NCBI RefSeq assembly: GCF_008806595.1
Contig: NZ_VZRB01000004.1
Location: 248,001 to 312,000 of the forward strand
Direction of reading: 5' to 3'
Length of the DNA: 64,000 nucleotides
DNA from: Streptomyces luteolifulvus
GTDB taxonomy: Bacteria > Actinomycetota > Actinomycetes > Streptomycetales > Streptomycetaceae
The position numbers and the translations under genes were made by a program. Of this stretch, positions 51,074-58,883 are shown piece after piece. A model generated the notes under the pieces. The model worked only from the letters and a program-made list of their open reading frames with translations. It had not been told where the DNA came from and ran no database searches. The number at the start of each line of letters is the position of its first letter. Position 1 is the first letter of the stretch.

Positions 51074-51226
51074 GGGCCCACCAACGCCCGCTTTCCCCAC
51101 GCGTCGGCCGCGAGGGAGCCGAAGGGGCGCGCCGGTGTCGAGAGGCCGAACGCGCGGAGGCCCGAAGGGCTGAGCACGATCGGCGTCTCGACACCGGCTG
51201 AGGCGCCCCGTAGGCGACCGAGCCAT
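51074..51226 (+). repeat. Structured intergenic repeat, copy B
   Basis: It matches copy A (38717-38871) over about 150 bases in the same orientation, from GGGCCCACCAACGCC to GCGACCGAGCCAT. The left arm GGGGCGCGCCGGTGTCGAG (51124-51142) pairs with CTCGACACCGGC-TGAG-GCGCCCC (51187-51209). The 44-base interior has GCCGA/TCGGC and a tip GCCC-GAA-GGGC. Compared with copy A the tip pair 51162/51168 is C-G instead of G-C. It ends four bases before the stop codon of the convergent reductase gene. Confidence 0.85.
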
Positions 51227-51229
51227 ATG

Positions 51230-52252
51230 TCACAGCTTGACGATCATCTTGCCCGTGTTGTCGCCGCGCAGAACCCCGAGGAAAGCCTCCAGGTTGTTCT
51301 CGATGCCCTCGACCACGGTCTCGCGGTACTTCAGCTCGCCGGAGCGGATCCACGGACCGACCTCGGCGACGAACTGCGGCTGGAGGTCGTAGTGGTCGCC
51401 GACGAGGAAGCCCTCGATCCGGCCGCGGGTCTGGATGAGACGGGTGAGGTTCTTCGGGCCGGGGGCTGGCTCGGTGTTGTTGTAGACGGAGATCATGCCG
51501 CAGACGGCGATCCGGCCGCCCTGGTTGAGCTGACCGATCGCGGCCTCCAGGTGGTCGCCGCCGACGTTGTCGAAGTAGACGTCCACACCGTCCGGAGCGG
51601 CGTCGCGCAGCTGCTCGCTCACCGGGCCGTTCTTGTAGTTGAAGGCGGCGTCGAAGCCGTACTCCTCCACCAGCAGCTTGACCTTCTCGTCGGACCCGGC
51701 GGACCCGATGACCCGCGAGGCGCCCTTGAGCCTGGCGATCTGGCCGACCTGGCTGCCCACGGCACCGGCGGCGCCGGACACGAAGACGCTGTCGCCCTCC
51801 TTGAAGGAGGCGGTGCGCAGGAGTCCGGCGTAGGCGGTGAGGCCGGTCATGCCGAGGACGCCGAGGTAGGTCGACAGGGGCGCGGCATCGGGGTCGACCT
51901 TGACCGCATGCTGGGCGTCGATCGTGGCGTACTCGCGCCAGCCGCCGAAGTGCAGCACATGGTCGCCGGGCGCCATGCCCTCCGCGCCGGAGGCGATGAC
52001 CTCGCCGACCGCGCCGCCCTGCATGGCCTTGCCCAGCTCGAAGGGGGCGGCGTACGACTTGGCGGCGCTCATCCGGCCGCGCATGTACGGGTCGACGGAG
52101 AGGTACTTGTTCCGCACCAGGACCTCACCGGGGCCGGGCTGCCGGATCTCCGCGTCGACCAGGGCGAAGTCGTCGGGCTTCGGCCAGCCGACCGGGCGGG
52201 ACAGGAGGTGCCACTCGCGGCTGACGGCGGGGAGTGCGGGGGTGTCGGACAT
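51230..52252 (-). CDS. NADP-dependent medium-chain reductase (quinone/enone type)
   Basis: 340 residues from the ATG at 52250-52252, with GAGGAAG upstream. Zinc-independent MDR of the leukotriene B4 12-hydroxydehydrogenase/curcumin-reductase group: SVDPYMRGRM, LGVLGMTGLTAYAGLL, the nucleotide site SGAAGAVGSQVGQIARLKGA, and DVYFDNVGGDHLEAAIGQL. It reduces double bonds of enones or quinones with NADPH. It is divergent from MarR, which probably represses it and itself through the intergenic palindrome at 52285. Confidence 0.92.
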   Translation of the reverse strand: MSDTPALPAVSREWHLLSRPVGWPKPDDFALVDAEIRQPGPGEVLVRNKYLSVDPYMRGRMSAAKSYAAPFELGKAMQGGAVGEVIASGAEGMAPGDHVLHFGGWREYATIDAQHAVKVDPDAAPLSTYLGVLGMTGLTAYAGLLRTASFKEGDSVFVSGAAGAVGSQVGQIARLKGASRVIGSAGSDEKVKLLVEEYGFDAAFNYKNGPVSEQLRDAAPDGVDVYFDNVGGDHLEAAIGQLNQGGRIAVCGMISVYNNTEPAPGPKNLTRLIQTRGRIEGFLVGDHYDLQPQFVAEVGPWIRSGELKYRETVVEGIENNLEAFLGVLRGDNTGKMIVKL

Positions 52253-52284
52253 GGCTCGCTTCCTCACATGCTGCGGACAAATAC

Positions 52285-52297
52285 TTCAGAACCTGAA
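52285..52297. promoter_or_regulatory. Candidate MarR operator
   Basis: TTCAG-AAC-CTGAA is a perfect 5-base inverted repeat in the 100-base divergent gap. An AT-rich stretch with TGAATATTTCATGA follows at about 52310-52325. Both are unusually AT-rich for this genome and suit a MarR-type dimer. Confidence 0.45.
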
Positions 52298-52352
52298 ACA
52301 ACAATGCTCCTGAATATTTCATGATGTCAAGTAACGGGGTAGGCTGGACCCC

Positions 52353-52790
52353 ATGGCCACACCGCAGCAGACCCATCGCCCCGACGCCCTGACCATGGAA
52401 GTCGTCGAACTCATCGGTGACGTGGTGTCGCGCTTCTACGAGGACTACGAGGAAGCGGCCGCCGAACACGCCCTGACCGGCGCGCAGGCGCGGCTGCTGA
52501 GCCTGTTGTCCCTGGAGCCGCTGCCGATGCGGAAGCTCGCGCAGAAGCTGAAGTGCGAGCCGTCGAACGTCACCGGGATCGTGGACCGGCTGGAGTCACG
52601 CGGCCTGGTCGAGCGCCGCCCGGACCCCGCGGACCGCCGGGTGAAGGTGGCTGCCGCGACGGACGAGGGCAGCCGGGTGGCCCAGGATCTGCGCGAAGGC
52701 CTGCGCTTCGCCCGCGAGCCGCTCGCGGGCCTGTCGGCCGGGGAGCGGGAGTCTTTGCGGAACTTGCTGCGGCGGATGCTGAGCTCCTAG
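52353..52790 (+). CDS. MarR-family transcriptional regulator
   Basis: 145 residues from the ATG at 52353. Winged helix: LTGAQARLLSLLSLEPLPMR, KLAQKLKCEPSNVTGIVDRL, ESRGLVERRPDPADRRVKVA with the wing DPADRR. The N- and C-terminal helices form the dimer interface. A single Cys (KCEPS) lies in the recognition region and could make it thiol- or oxidant-sensitive, though this is inference. Likely represses the divergent enone/quinone reductase, a common detoxification pair. Confidence 0.93.
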   Translation: MATPQQTHRPDALTMEVVELIGDVVSRFYEDYEEAAAEHALTGAQARLLSLLSLEPLPMRKLAQKLKCEPSNVTGIVDRLESRGLVERRPDPADRRVKVAAATDEGSRVAQDLREGLRFAREPLAGLSAGERESLRNLLRRMLSS

Positions 52791-52816
52791 CCGGAGCTCC
52801 CTAGCTTCAGCCGCCA

Positions 52817-53090
52817 CCGCCTGTTCCTGGCCGGAGCTCACCGGCGCCGCGCGGAGGTGCGGCTCTGAGTCCGCGCCGGGGTCGGCTGCGCGGGGCGGCG
52901 CGGGAGCCAGGCCCGGGTCCGCACGGACACCGTCGCCGCCGCCTGTTCCTGGCCGGAGCTCACCGGCGCCGGGCGGAGGAGGGACTCTGGGGCCGCGCCG
53001 GGGCCATCTCCGCGGGGCGGCGCGAGGGAAGTCTCCAGGCCCGGGTCCTCACGGACACCGTCGCCAGCGCCCGGTCGGAGCAGAACGGCC
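52817..53090. repeat. ~122-bp tandem duplication derived from the 3' end of the neighbouring gene
   Basis: CTGTTCCTGGCCGGAGCTCA occurs at 52821 and 52943, with the following ~120 bases alike (GCGCCGGGG, GCGGGGCGGCGCG, CCAGGCCCGGGTCC, CACGGACACCGTCGCC). Both copies resemble the coding 3' end of the minus-strand gene at about 53155-53240 (GAGGTGGGGCTCTGGGGCTG and GCGCCGGGGTCGTCTGCGCG). So the gene's end has been copied twice downstream and is no longer in frame. No other gene is present in this 300-base gap. Confidence 0.7.
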
Positions 53091-54113
53091 TCAGGTGCAC
53101 CACCACAAGAAGCGGTTGCAGGTCTCCGTCGGCTTCGGGCCCGGCGTCGGGACCGACGTCGTCGGGGCCGAGGTGGGGCTCTGGGGCTGCGCCGGGGTCG
53201 TCTGCGCGGGGGCCGCGGGGGGCGTTTCCGGGTCCGCGCCGCCCGCCGTCGCCGACTGGGAGCTCTTCTCCGAGTCGTCCGCGTCCTTCTGGGACTTCTT
53301 GTCCTTCGCGGATTTCGAGGCCGACGGGGAGGCGGACGGGGAGGCCGAGTCCGAAGCGGCTCCCGTGCCACCGGCCTTGTCGTCGAGTGGCTCGGCCGTC
53401 TCTCCGACCTCCGACGTCGCCCCGCCGTCCACGGACTCGTCCCCGGCGGCCGCCGGGTGGGGGGCAGAGCCGGGTGCGTCCATGCCGAGCTCGGCGAGAC
53501 TCAGACCGCCGGCCGCCAGGACGAACCCGGCGGTCATCAGCAGGGTCCGGCGCCGACGGCGCCGGTGCGCCGCGGCTTTGCGGTCGCGGCGGCTTGTGCC
53601 GGCCGCCCCGGCTGCGGAATCACCGGACTCGTCGTGGTCTCCGGGTTTTTCGGAGTGCGCGGTACCCGAGCCATCTTGCGCGGTGTCCGAGCCATCCACG
53701 GAATCCGCAGAGTCCGCGGAACCCGCGGAATCCGCGGATTCCGCAGGGCTGTTGACCGACCGCCCGCCACGCCTCCGGCCGCGCCGGCCTCCGCGGGTCC
53801 CGCTCCGCTCGGCCGCCACCGCCACACCCACCGCGCCCGCGTCGTCGCCGACGAGCCCGTACCCGGCCTCGGCCGCGTCGTCGTACGCCCGCTCGTGATC
53901 GGCACCGTCGACAGCGGCCGTACGCTCGTCGCCGTACACAGCCGACCCGTATCCACCCGCATACCCGTCACCGGCGTACCCCCCGTACGCACCCCCGTGC
54001 GCCCCTCCCGTCTGCGCGAGGGCAGGTGCGGGGAGTTGCTGGGCCGGAGCGCCGCACCCGGGGCAGGCGAGGGCGCCGTTGAGGTGCCGTCGGCACGGGT
54101 CGCAGTAGTCCAT
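53091..54113 (-). CDS. Zinc-ribbon, single-TM low-complexity protein (SCO2400-like)
   Basis: 340 residues from the ATG at 54111-54113. N-terminal ribbon MDYCDPCRRHLNGALACPGC with two CxxC pairs; a Gly/Tyr-rich stretch (GGAYGGYAGDGYAGGYG); an acidic Ser/Asp region with SADSAGSADSADS repeats; Arg-rich RRDRKAAAHRRRRRR before a TM segment (about 190-208). A long Ser/Ala/Pro linker ends with the odd motif CNRFLWWCT, where two Cys may form a loop. I recall similar Streptomyces proteins near SCO2400; function unknown. Its 3' end is the source of tandem repeats downstream. Confidence 0.75.
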   Translation of the reverse strand: MDYCDPCRRHLNGALACPGCGAPAQQLPAPALAQTGGAHGGAYGGYAGDGYAGGYGSAVYGDERTAAVDGADHERAYDDAAEAGYGLVGDDAGAVGVAVAAERSGTRGGRRGRRRGGRSVNSPAESADSAGSADSADSVDGSDTAQDGSGTAHSEKPGDHDESGDSAAGAAGTSRRDRKAAAHRRRRRRTLLMTAGFVLAAGGLSLAELGMDAPGSAPHPAAAGDESVDGGATSEVGETAEPLDDKAGGTGAASDSASPSASPSASKSAKDKKSQKDADDSEKSSQSATAGGADPETPPAAPAQTTPAQPQSPTSAPTTSVPTPGPKPTETCNRFLWWCT

Positions 54114-54264
54114 GACGCCGGAAGACTAGATTCCGCACCGGTAACGTTCCTAGTCACGGCTGTGAAAGTTGTGTAGGGAACGGGTGCGGCAGCCACTCCT
54201 CGACACCGTTGTGCAGACGACCCATTGACACCCCCCTCACACCATCTTTACTGTCACGCCCAGC

Positions 54265-54293
54265 ATTTCGAACGTGTGACGAAATTTCGAACA
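54265..54293 (+). promoter_or_regulatory. Repeated ATTTCGAAC boxes upstream of the sugar dehydratase
   Basis: ATTTCGAACG (54265-54274) and ATTTCGAACA (54284-54293) are direct repeats 19 bases apart, about 45 bases before the start at 54336, with CGAAATTTCG forming a palindrome inside. Similar boxes precede the gene at 56637. They look like binding sites of a sugar-responsive regulator. Confidence 0.55.
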
Positions 54294-54335
54294 GCTCGAC
54301 CGACTGAGCCGACGAAGCAGCAAGGGGCAACTGCC

Positions 54336-55499
54336 GTGCGCATCACCGGAATCAGCACACACGTGGTCGGTACGCCGTGGCGCAACCTGACCTACGTCCA
54401 GGTGCACACCGACGAAGGGATCACGGGAGTCGGCGAGACCCGGATGCTGGGCCGCACCGACGCGCTGATCGGCTATCTGCGGGAGGCCGAGGCCAACCAC
54501 ATTCTCGGCTCGGACCCGTTCGCTGTCGAGGACCTCGTCCGGAGGATGAAGTACGGCGACTACGGACGCGCCGGCGAGATCGTGATGTCCGGTGTCGCCG
54601 TCGTCGAGATGGCCTGCTGGGACATCAAGGGCAAGGCCCTCGGGGTGCCCGTGTGGCAGCTCCTCGGCGGCAAGGTCACCGACAAGGTGAAGGCGTACGC
54701 CAACGGCTGGTACACGACCGAGCGGACCCCGGAGGCCTATCACAAGGCCGCCCGGGGAGTCATGGAGCGCGGCTACCGCGCCCTGAAGATCGACCCCTTT
54801 GGCACCGGCCACTTCGAGCTCGACCACCAGCGGACCCACTACGCCGTGTCGCTGATCGAGGCCGTGCGCGACGCCATCGGCCCGGACGCCGAGCTGATGC
54901 TGGAGATGCACGGCCGCTTCTCCCCCGCCACCGCCGTCCGCCTCGCCCGCGAGCTCGCCCCCTTCAACCCCGCATGGCTGGAGGAGCCGTGCCCGCCGGA
55001 GAACCTCAAGGCGCTGGAGAAGGTCGCCGCCAAGGTGGACATTCCGCTCGCCACCGGTGAACGCATCCACGACCGGATCGAGTTCCGGGAGCTCTTCGAG
55101 AGCCAGGCCGTGGACATCCTCCAGCCGGACGTCGGCCACATCGGCGGCATCTGGGAGACGCGCAAGCTCGCCGCCACCGCCGAGACCCATTACCTGCTGG
55201 TCGCCCCGCACAATGTCGGCGGTCCGGTCCTGACCTCCGCCTCGCTCCAGGTCGGCTTCACCTCCCCGAACTTCAAGATCCTCGAGCACTTCAACGACTT
55301 CGCGGACGCGGAGATCAAGAAGGTCGTCAGGGGCGCGCCGGAGGTCAACCCGGAGGACGGCTGCTTCCGTCTCTCCGACGCTCCCGGCCTCGGCGTCGAG
55401 CTCGACGTCGACGCGGCCGCCGAATTCCCGCAGCAGCAGGCCCGGTTCGATCTGTGGGCCGAGGGCTGGGAGCAGCGCACGCCGAAGGGCAGCAAGTGA
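54336..55499 (+). CDS. Enolase-superfamily acid-sugar dehydratase (mandelate racemase family)
   Basis: 387 residues from the GTG at 54336, with AAGGGG upstream. The N-terminal capping domain and (beta/alpha)8 barrel are complete. Lys151 (ALKIDPFG), Glu190-x-His192 (MLEMHGRF), Glu216 (WLEEPCPPE), Glu242 (ATGERIH) and His292 (VAPHNVGG) match the metal ligands and general base of the galactonate-dehydratase subgroup, with Glu instead of Asp at the first ligand. It probably dehydrates an aldonic acid to a 2-keto-3-deoxy acid. It is followed at once (GTGA overlap) by a zinc alcohol dehydrogenase, so the two likely act in one oxidative sugar pathway. Confidence 0.88.
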   Translation: MRITGISTHVVGTPWRNLTYVQVHTDEGITGVGETRMLGRTDALIGYLREAEANHILGSDPFAVEDLVRRMKYGDYGRAGEIVMSGVAVVEMACWDIKGKALGVPVWQLLGGKVTDKVKAYANGWYTTERTPEAYHKAARGVMERGYRALKIDPFGTGHFELDHQRTHYAVSLIEAVRDAIGPDAELMLEMHGRFSPATAVRLARELAPFNPAWLEEPCPPENLKALEKVAAKVDIPLATGERIHDRIEFRELFESQAVDILQPDVGHIGGIWETRKLAATAETHYLLVAPHNVGGPVLTSASLQVGFTSPNFKILEHFNDFADAEIKKVVRGAPEVNPEDGCFRLSDAPGLGVELDVDAAAEFPQQQARFDLWAEGWEQRTPKGSK

Positions 55500-56506
55500 G
55501 CACCGCCGCTGCCGTCGTCGTCGAGGAGCCCGGTTCACATCGGCTCGTCCCGCACGAGCCACGGCAGCCGGAGGCCGGCGAGGCTCTGGTCCGGGTGCAC
55601 GCCGTGGGCATCTGCGGCAGTGACCGCGAGGTGTACCAGGGCACCCGGCCCGAGGGGTACGTGCGCTATCCGCTCATTCCCGGTCACGAATGGTCGGGGA
55701 CGGTCGAAGAAGTCGGGGCAGGGGTTCCGCAGTCGCTCGTCGGCCGCAAGGTGGTCGGCGAGGGCTTCCGCAACTGCCAGATCTGCGACCGCTGTCACGC
55801 CGGCGAGACGACCCTGTGCACCGCCGGGTACGAGGAGACCGGCTTCACGCAGCCCGGTGCCATGGCCACCACGCTCACACTCCCGGCCCGTCTGCTGCAC
55901 GTCCTGCGGGACGACGCCGACCTCACGGCCGCCGCCCTGCTGGAGCCGGCCGCCTGTATCGCGGCCGCCGCGATCAAGGCGAACGCGCGGCCGGGTGAGC
56001 GTGTCGCGGTGGTCGGCACGGGCACCCTCGGGATGTTCGCCGTGCAGTTCCTCACGGCGGGGTCTCCGGCGGAGCTGCTCGTCGTGGGGACCCGGAACGA
56101 CCGTCAGGCGCTCTCCCGGCGGTTCGGCGCCCGCGACTTCCGTACGACGGACCAGCAACTCCCGGACGATGTCGACGTCGTGATCGAGACCGCCGGGTCC
56201 GCGTCCGCCGCGCGCACCGCCGCCTCCCTGCTCAGGCGCGGCGGACGCCTGGTCCTGACGGGCATCCCGGCTCCGGGTGCCGAGGGTCTCGACCCCACCG
56301 GTCTCGTCGTACGGCAGCTGGAGGTGCACACCGTCTTCGGGGCGCCGCCGGAGGCCTGGGCGCACACGGTCCGGGTGTTCGGGGCCGGGCTGCTCGATCC
56401 GCTGCCGCTGGTCTCGCACGAGCTGCCGCTCGCCGAGTTCTCGCAGGCCATCGAGTGGGTGGGGCCCGGCGATCCGAAGGCGGGCAAGGTTCTGCTCCGC
56501 CCGTAG
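55496..56506 (+). CDS. Zinc-dependent alcohol/polyol dehydrogenase
   Basis: 336 residues from the GTG at 55496, which overlaps the dehydratase stop (GTGA), so translation is coupled. The catalytic zinc ligands are Cys in GICGSDREVYQG and His-Glu in PGHEWSG. The structural zinc Cys cluster is NCQICDRCHAGETTLC (four Cys). The nucleotide fold is VAVVGTGTLGMFAVQF. This fits threonine/sorbitol-type MDR enzymes that oxidise a sugar or polyol hydroxyl with NAD(P)+. Substrate probably related to that of the neighbouring dehydratase. Confidence 0.92.
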   Translation: MSTAAAVVVEEPGSHRLVPHEPRQPEAGEALVRVHAVGICGSDREVYQGTRPEGYVRYPLIPGHEWSGTVEEVGAGVPQSLVGRKVVGEGFRNCQICDRCHAGETTLCTAGYEETGFTQPGAMATTLTLPARLLHVLRDDADLTAAALLEPAACIAAAAIKANARPGERVAVVGTGTLGMFAVQFLTAGSPAELLVVGTRNDRQALSRRFGARDFRTTDQQLPDDVDVVIETAGSASAARTAASLLRRGGRLVLTGIPAPGAEGLDPTGLVVRQLEVHTVFGAPPEAWAHTVRVFGAGLLDPLPLVSHELPLAEFSQAIEWVGPGDPKAGKVLLRP

Positions 56507-56509
56507 ACA

Positions 56510-56552
56510 TACGCCGGTACGGGGGCGAGCTGACGGCCTCCGTACCGGCGTA
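56510..56552 (+). terminator. Hairpin after the alcohol dehydrogenase
   Basis: TACGCCGGTACGGGGG (56510-56525) pairs with CCTCCGTACCGGCGTA (56537-56552), 16 pairs with one G-T, starting within a few bases of the stop codon. It likely ends the first sugar transcript, so the gene at 56637 has its own promoter. Confidence 0.75.
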
Positions 56553-56599
56553 CTCGCAGACCCACCCCCGTATGCCTTGAGTCGCGAACCTCGTCCGAA

Positions 56600-56623
56600 A
56601 TACCGAACACAGAATATCGAACA
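56600..56623 (+). promoter_or_regulatory. Second pair of CGAAC boxes
   Basis: ATACCGAACA (56600-56609) and ATATCGAACA (56614-56623) lie 14 bases apart, just before the start at 56637. They match the boxes at 54265-54293 (consensus ATWYCGAAC), so both transcripts may answer to one regulator. The second box ends only 13 bases before the start codon, suiting repression. Confidence 0.5.
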
Positions 56624-56636
56624 CGAAGGACAGCTT

Positions 56637-57605
56637 GTGACCGACGCTTCCGCCACTTCGGCCCGCCGACCGGGTGAGCAGGCGCTCACCGCGTTGGGTC
56701 TGGGTGCGCCCGCACTCGACCCCGCCGACACCTCGCCGCACACGTTCCCCGGCGGCGGCCGCTGGCGCACCGAACTTCCCTCGTGCGAAGGCCCCGAAGC
56801 GCTGGCCGTCGTACTGAAGGAGGCTTCACGCCTCGACGTCCCGATCCACCGCATCAGCCAGGGCTCCGGTGTGTGGATGCTGACCGACGCCGAGATCACC
56901 GAGATGGTCGAGGCCACGGGTGAACGCGACATCGAGCTCTGCCTGTTCACCGGCCCGCGGGGCACCTGGGACATCGGCGGCTCGACCCGTACCGACTCGC
57001 GGGGCGGCGGCCTCAGGGCCCGCGGCCACGACGCGGTCGCCGGGTGCGTCGAGGACGCCGTCCGGGCCACGGAACTGGGCGTCCAATGCCTCCTTGTCGC
57101 CGACGAGGGCGTGCTGTGGACAATGCACCGGGCGCGCCTGGCCGGCATCATCCCGGCCGACACCACTCTGAAGGTCTCGGCCCTGATCGGCCCGGTCAAC
57201 CCGGCCGCGTACGCCGTCCACGAGCGTCTGGGCGCCGACTCCGTCAATGTGCCCGGCGATCTCACACTCGATCACCTCACCGAGATCCGCCGGGTGTCCA
57301 GCGCCCCCATGGACCTGTACGTCGAGGCCCCCGACGATCTCGGCGGCTATGTGCGGATGTACGAAGTCGCCGAGTTCATCCGGCGCGGCGCACCGCTCTA
57401 TCTGAAGTTCGGTCTGTCCAGGGCTCCCGGCCTCTACCCGTACGGGCACCACCTGCGGGAGCTGACCCTGTCCACCGCCCGGGAGCGCGTGCGGCGCGGC
57501 CGGCTCGTACTGGACCTGCTCGCACGGCATGGAGCGGACGGCGACATGGCTCCGCTCGGTTCACGTCTGCCGGGCGAACTCAACAGGTTCGACCTTCCGT
57601 CATAA
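56637..57605 (+). CDS. Unidentified barrel-like enzyme of the sugar cluster
   Basis: 322 residues from the GTG at 56637, with AAGGA upstream. The pattern of alternating strands and helices suggests a TIM barrel: [58 protein letters not shown]-like [52 protein letters not shown] and [19 protein letters not shown]. The layout recalls U32-peptidase-like or aldolase-type barrels, but I see no diagnostic motif. Its place between the dehydratase/dehydrogenase pair and the importer points to sugar catabolism, perhaps cleaving the 2-keto-3-deoxy product. That is inference. Confidence 0.7.
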   Translation: MTDASATSARRPGEQALTALGLGAPALDPADTSPHTFPGGGRWRTELPSCEGPEALAVVLKEASRLDVPIHRISQGSGVWMLTDAEITEMVEATGERDIELCLFTGPRGTWDIGGSTRTDSRGGGLRARGHDAVAGCVEDAVRATELGVQCLLVADEGVLWTMHRARLAGIIPADTTLKVSALIGPVNPAAYAVHERLGADSVNVPGDLTLDHLTEIRRVSSAPMDLYVEAPDDLGGYVRMYEVAEFIRRGAPLYLKFGLSRAPGLYPYGHHLRELTLSTARERVRRGRLVLDLLARHGADGDMAPLGSRLPGELNRFDLPS

Positions 57606-57744
57606 CGTTCCGGAAACCTCGCTTCACAAAAGCCTACACAGTCGACCACAATCCCACACACCTGTTCTCGGTCCTTCCGGCGCCACCCTCGGGAGCGTCT
57701 TCGCATCGCGGGACCGAGCCCTGCCCACATCGAGGATGATGATC

Positions 57745-58851
57745 ATGCGAAACCGCAGAGCCGCACTCGCCGCCATAGCCGGAGCCGCCTCCCTCGCCCT
57801 CGCCCTGACCGCCTGCGGCCAGGACAGCGAGGGCGGCAGCAAGGAGAACACGGGCAGCGCCGAGGGGGGCACGATCGGCATCGCGATGCCGACCAAGTCG
57901 TCCGAGCGCTGGATCGCCGACGGCAACAACGTCGTCAAGGACCTTCGGTCCAAGGGCTACAAGACCAAGCTGGTCTACGGCGAGGACGACCCGGACCAGC
58001 AGGTCTCGCAGATCGAGAACCTCATCACGCAGGGCGTCAAGGCGCTGATCGTCGCCGCGATCGACAACAAGTCGCTCAACAACGTTCTCCAGCAGGCCAA
58101 GGACGCCAACATCCCGGTCATCGCCTACGACCGTCTGATCCTCGGCACGGCGAACGTCGACTACTACGCCTCCTTCGACAACACCAAGGTCGGCGAGCTC
58201 CAGGCCACCTACATCGTCGACAAGCTCGGTCTGAAGGACGGCAAGGGCCCGTTCAACATCGAGCTGTTCGCCGGCTCCAACGACGACAACAACACCAAGT
58301 ACTTCTTCAACGGCGCGATGAGCGTCCTCAAGCCGTACATCGACAGCAAGAAGCTGGTCGTCCAGTCCGGCCAGACGGGTCTGACCCAGGTCACCACCCT
58401 GCGCTGGGACGGCGCCACCGCCCAGAAGCGCATGGACGACATCCTCACCAAGTCGTACAAGAGCAAGAAGGTCGACGCGGTCCTCTCGCCGTACGACGGC
58501 ATCTCGATCGGCATCCTGTCGGCGCTGAAGTCGGACGACTACGGCTCCAAGAGCAAGCCGCTGCCGGTTCTCACCGGCCAGGACGCCGAGCTGGCCTCGG
58601 TGAAGTCGATCATCGCGGGCCAGCAGACGCAGACCGTCTACAAGGACACCCGTGAGCTGGCCAAGATCGCCTCGAACATGGTGGACGCGGTTCTGGGCGG
58701 CAAGAAGCCGGAGACCAACGACACCACGACGTACGACAACGGCTCGAAGGTCGTTCCCGCCTACCTGCTGGAGCCGGTGAACGTCGACAAGACCAACTAC
58801 CAGCAGGTCCTGGTCGACGGCGGCTACTACAAGGAAAGCGACCTCGGCTGA
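57745..58851 (+). CDS. Sugar ABC transporter periplasmic-type binding lipoprotein (ChvE-like)
   Basis: 368 residues from the ATG at 57745 (GAGG at the best spacing; ATGs 57736 and 57739 are alternatives). Signal peptide with lipobox LALTAC, then a Periplasmic-binding type 2 sugar fold: [79 protein letters not shown]. Closest in kind to ChvE/GbpR-type multiple-sugar receptors that bind galactose, arabinose, xylose or glucose. First gene of the importer operon with the ATPase and permease. Confidence 0.92.
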   Translation: MRNRRAALAAIAGAASLALALTACGQDSEGGSKENTGSAEGGTIGIAMPTKSSERWIADGNNVVKDLRSKGYKTKLVYGEDDPDQQVSQIENLITQGVKALIVAAIDNKSLNNVLQQAKDANIPVIAYDRLILGTANVDYYASFDNTKVGELQATYIVDKLGLKDGKGPFNIELFAGSNDDNNTKYFFNGAMSVLKPYIDSKKLVVQSGQTGLTQVTTLRWDGATAQKRMDDILTKSYKSKKVDAVLSPYDGISIGILSALKSDDYGSKSKPLPVLTGQDAELASVKSIIAGQQTQTVYKDTRELAKIASNMVDAVLGGKKPETNDTTTYDNGSKVVPAYLLEPVNVDKTNYQQVLVDGGYYKESDLG

Positions 58852-58883
58852 CCAGCGGTTCCCACGGACTGAAAGGCACGACC

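Noticed and set aside
51230-52324. Plus-strand open frame opposite the reductase
   Set aside because: Antisense shadow of a well-supported medium-chain reductase.
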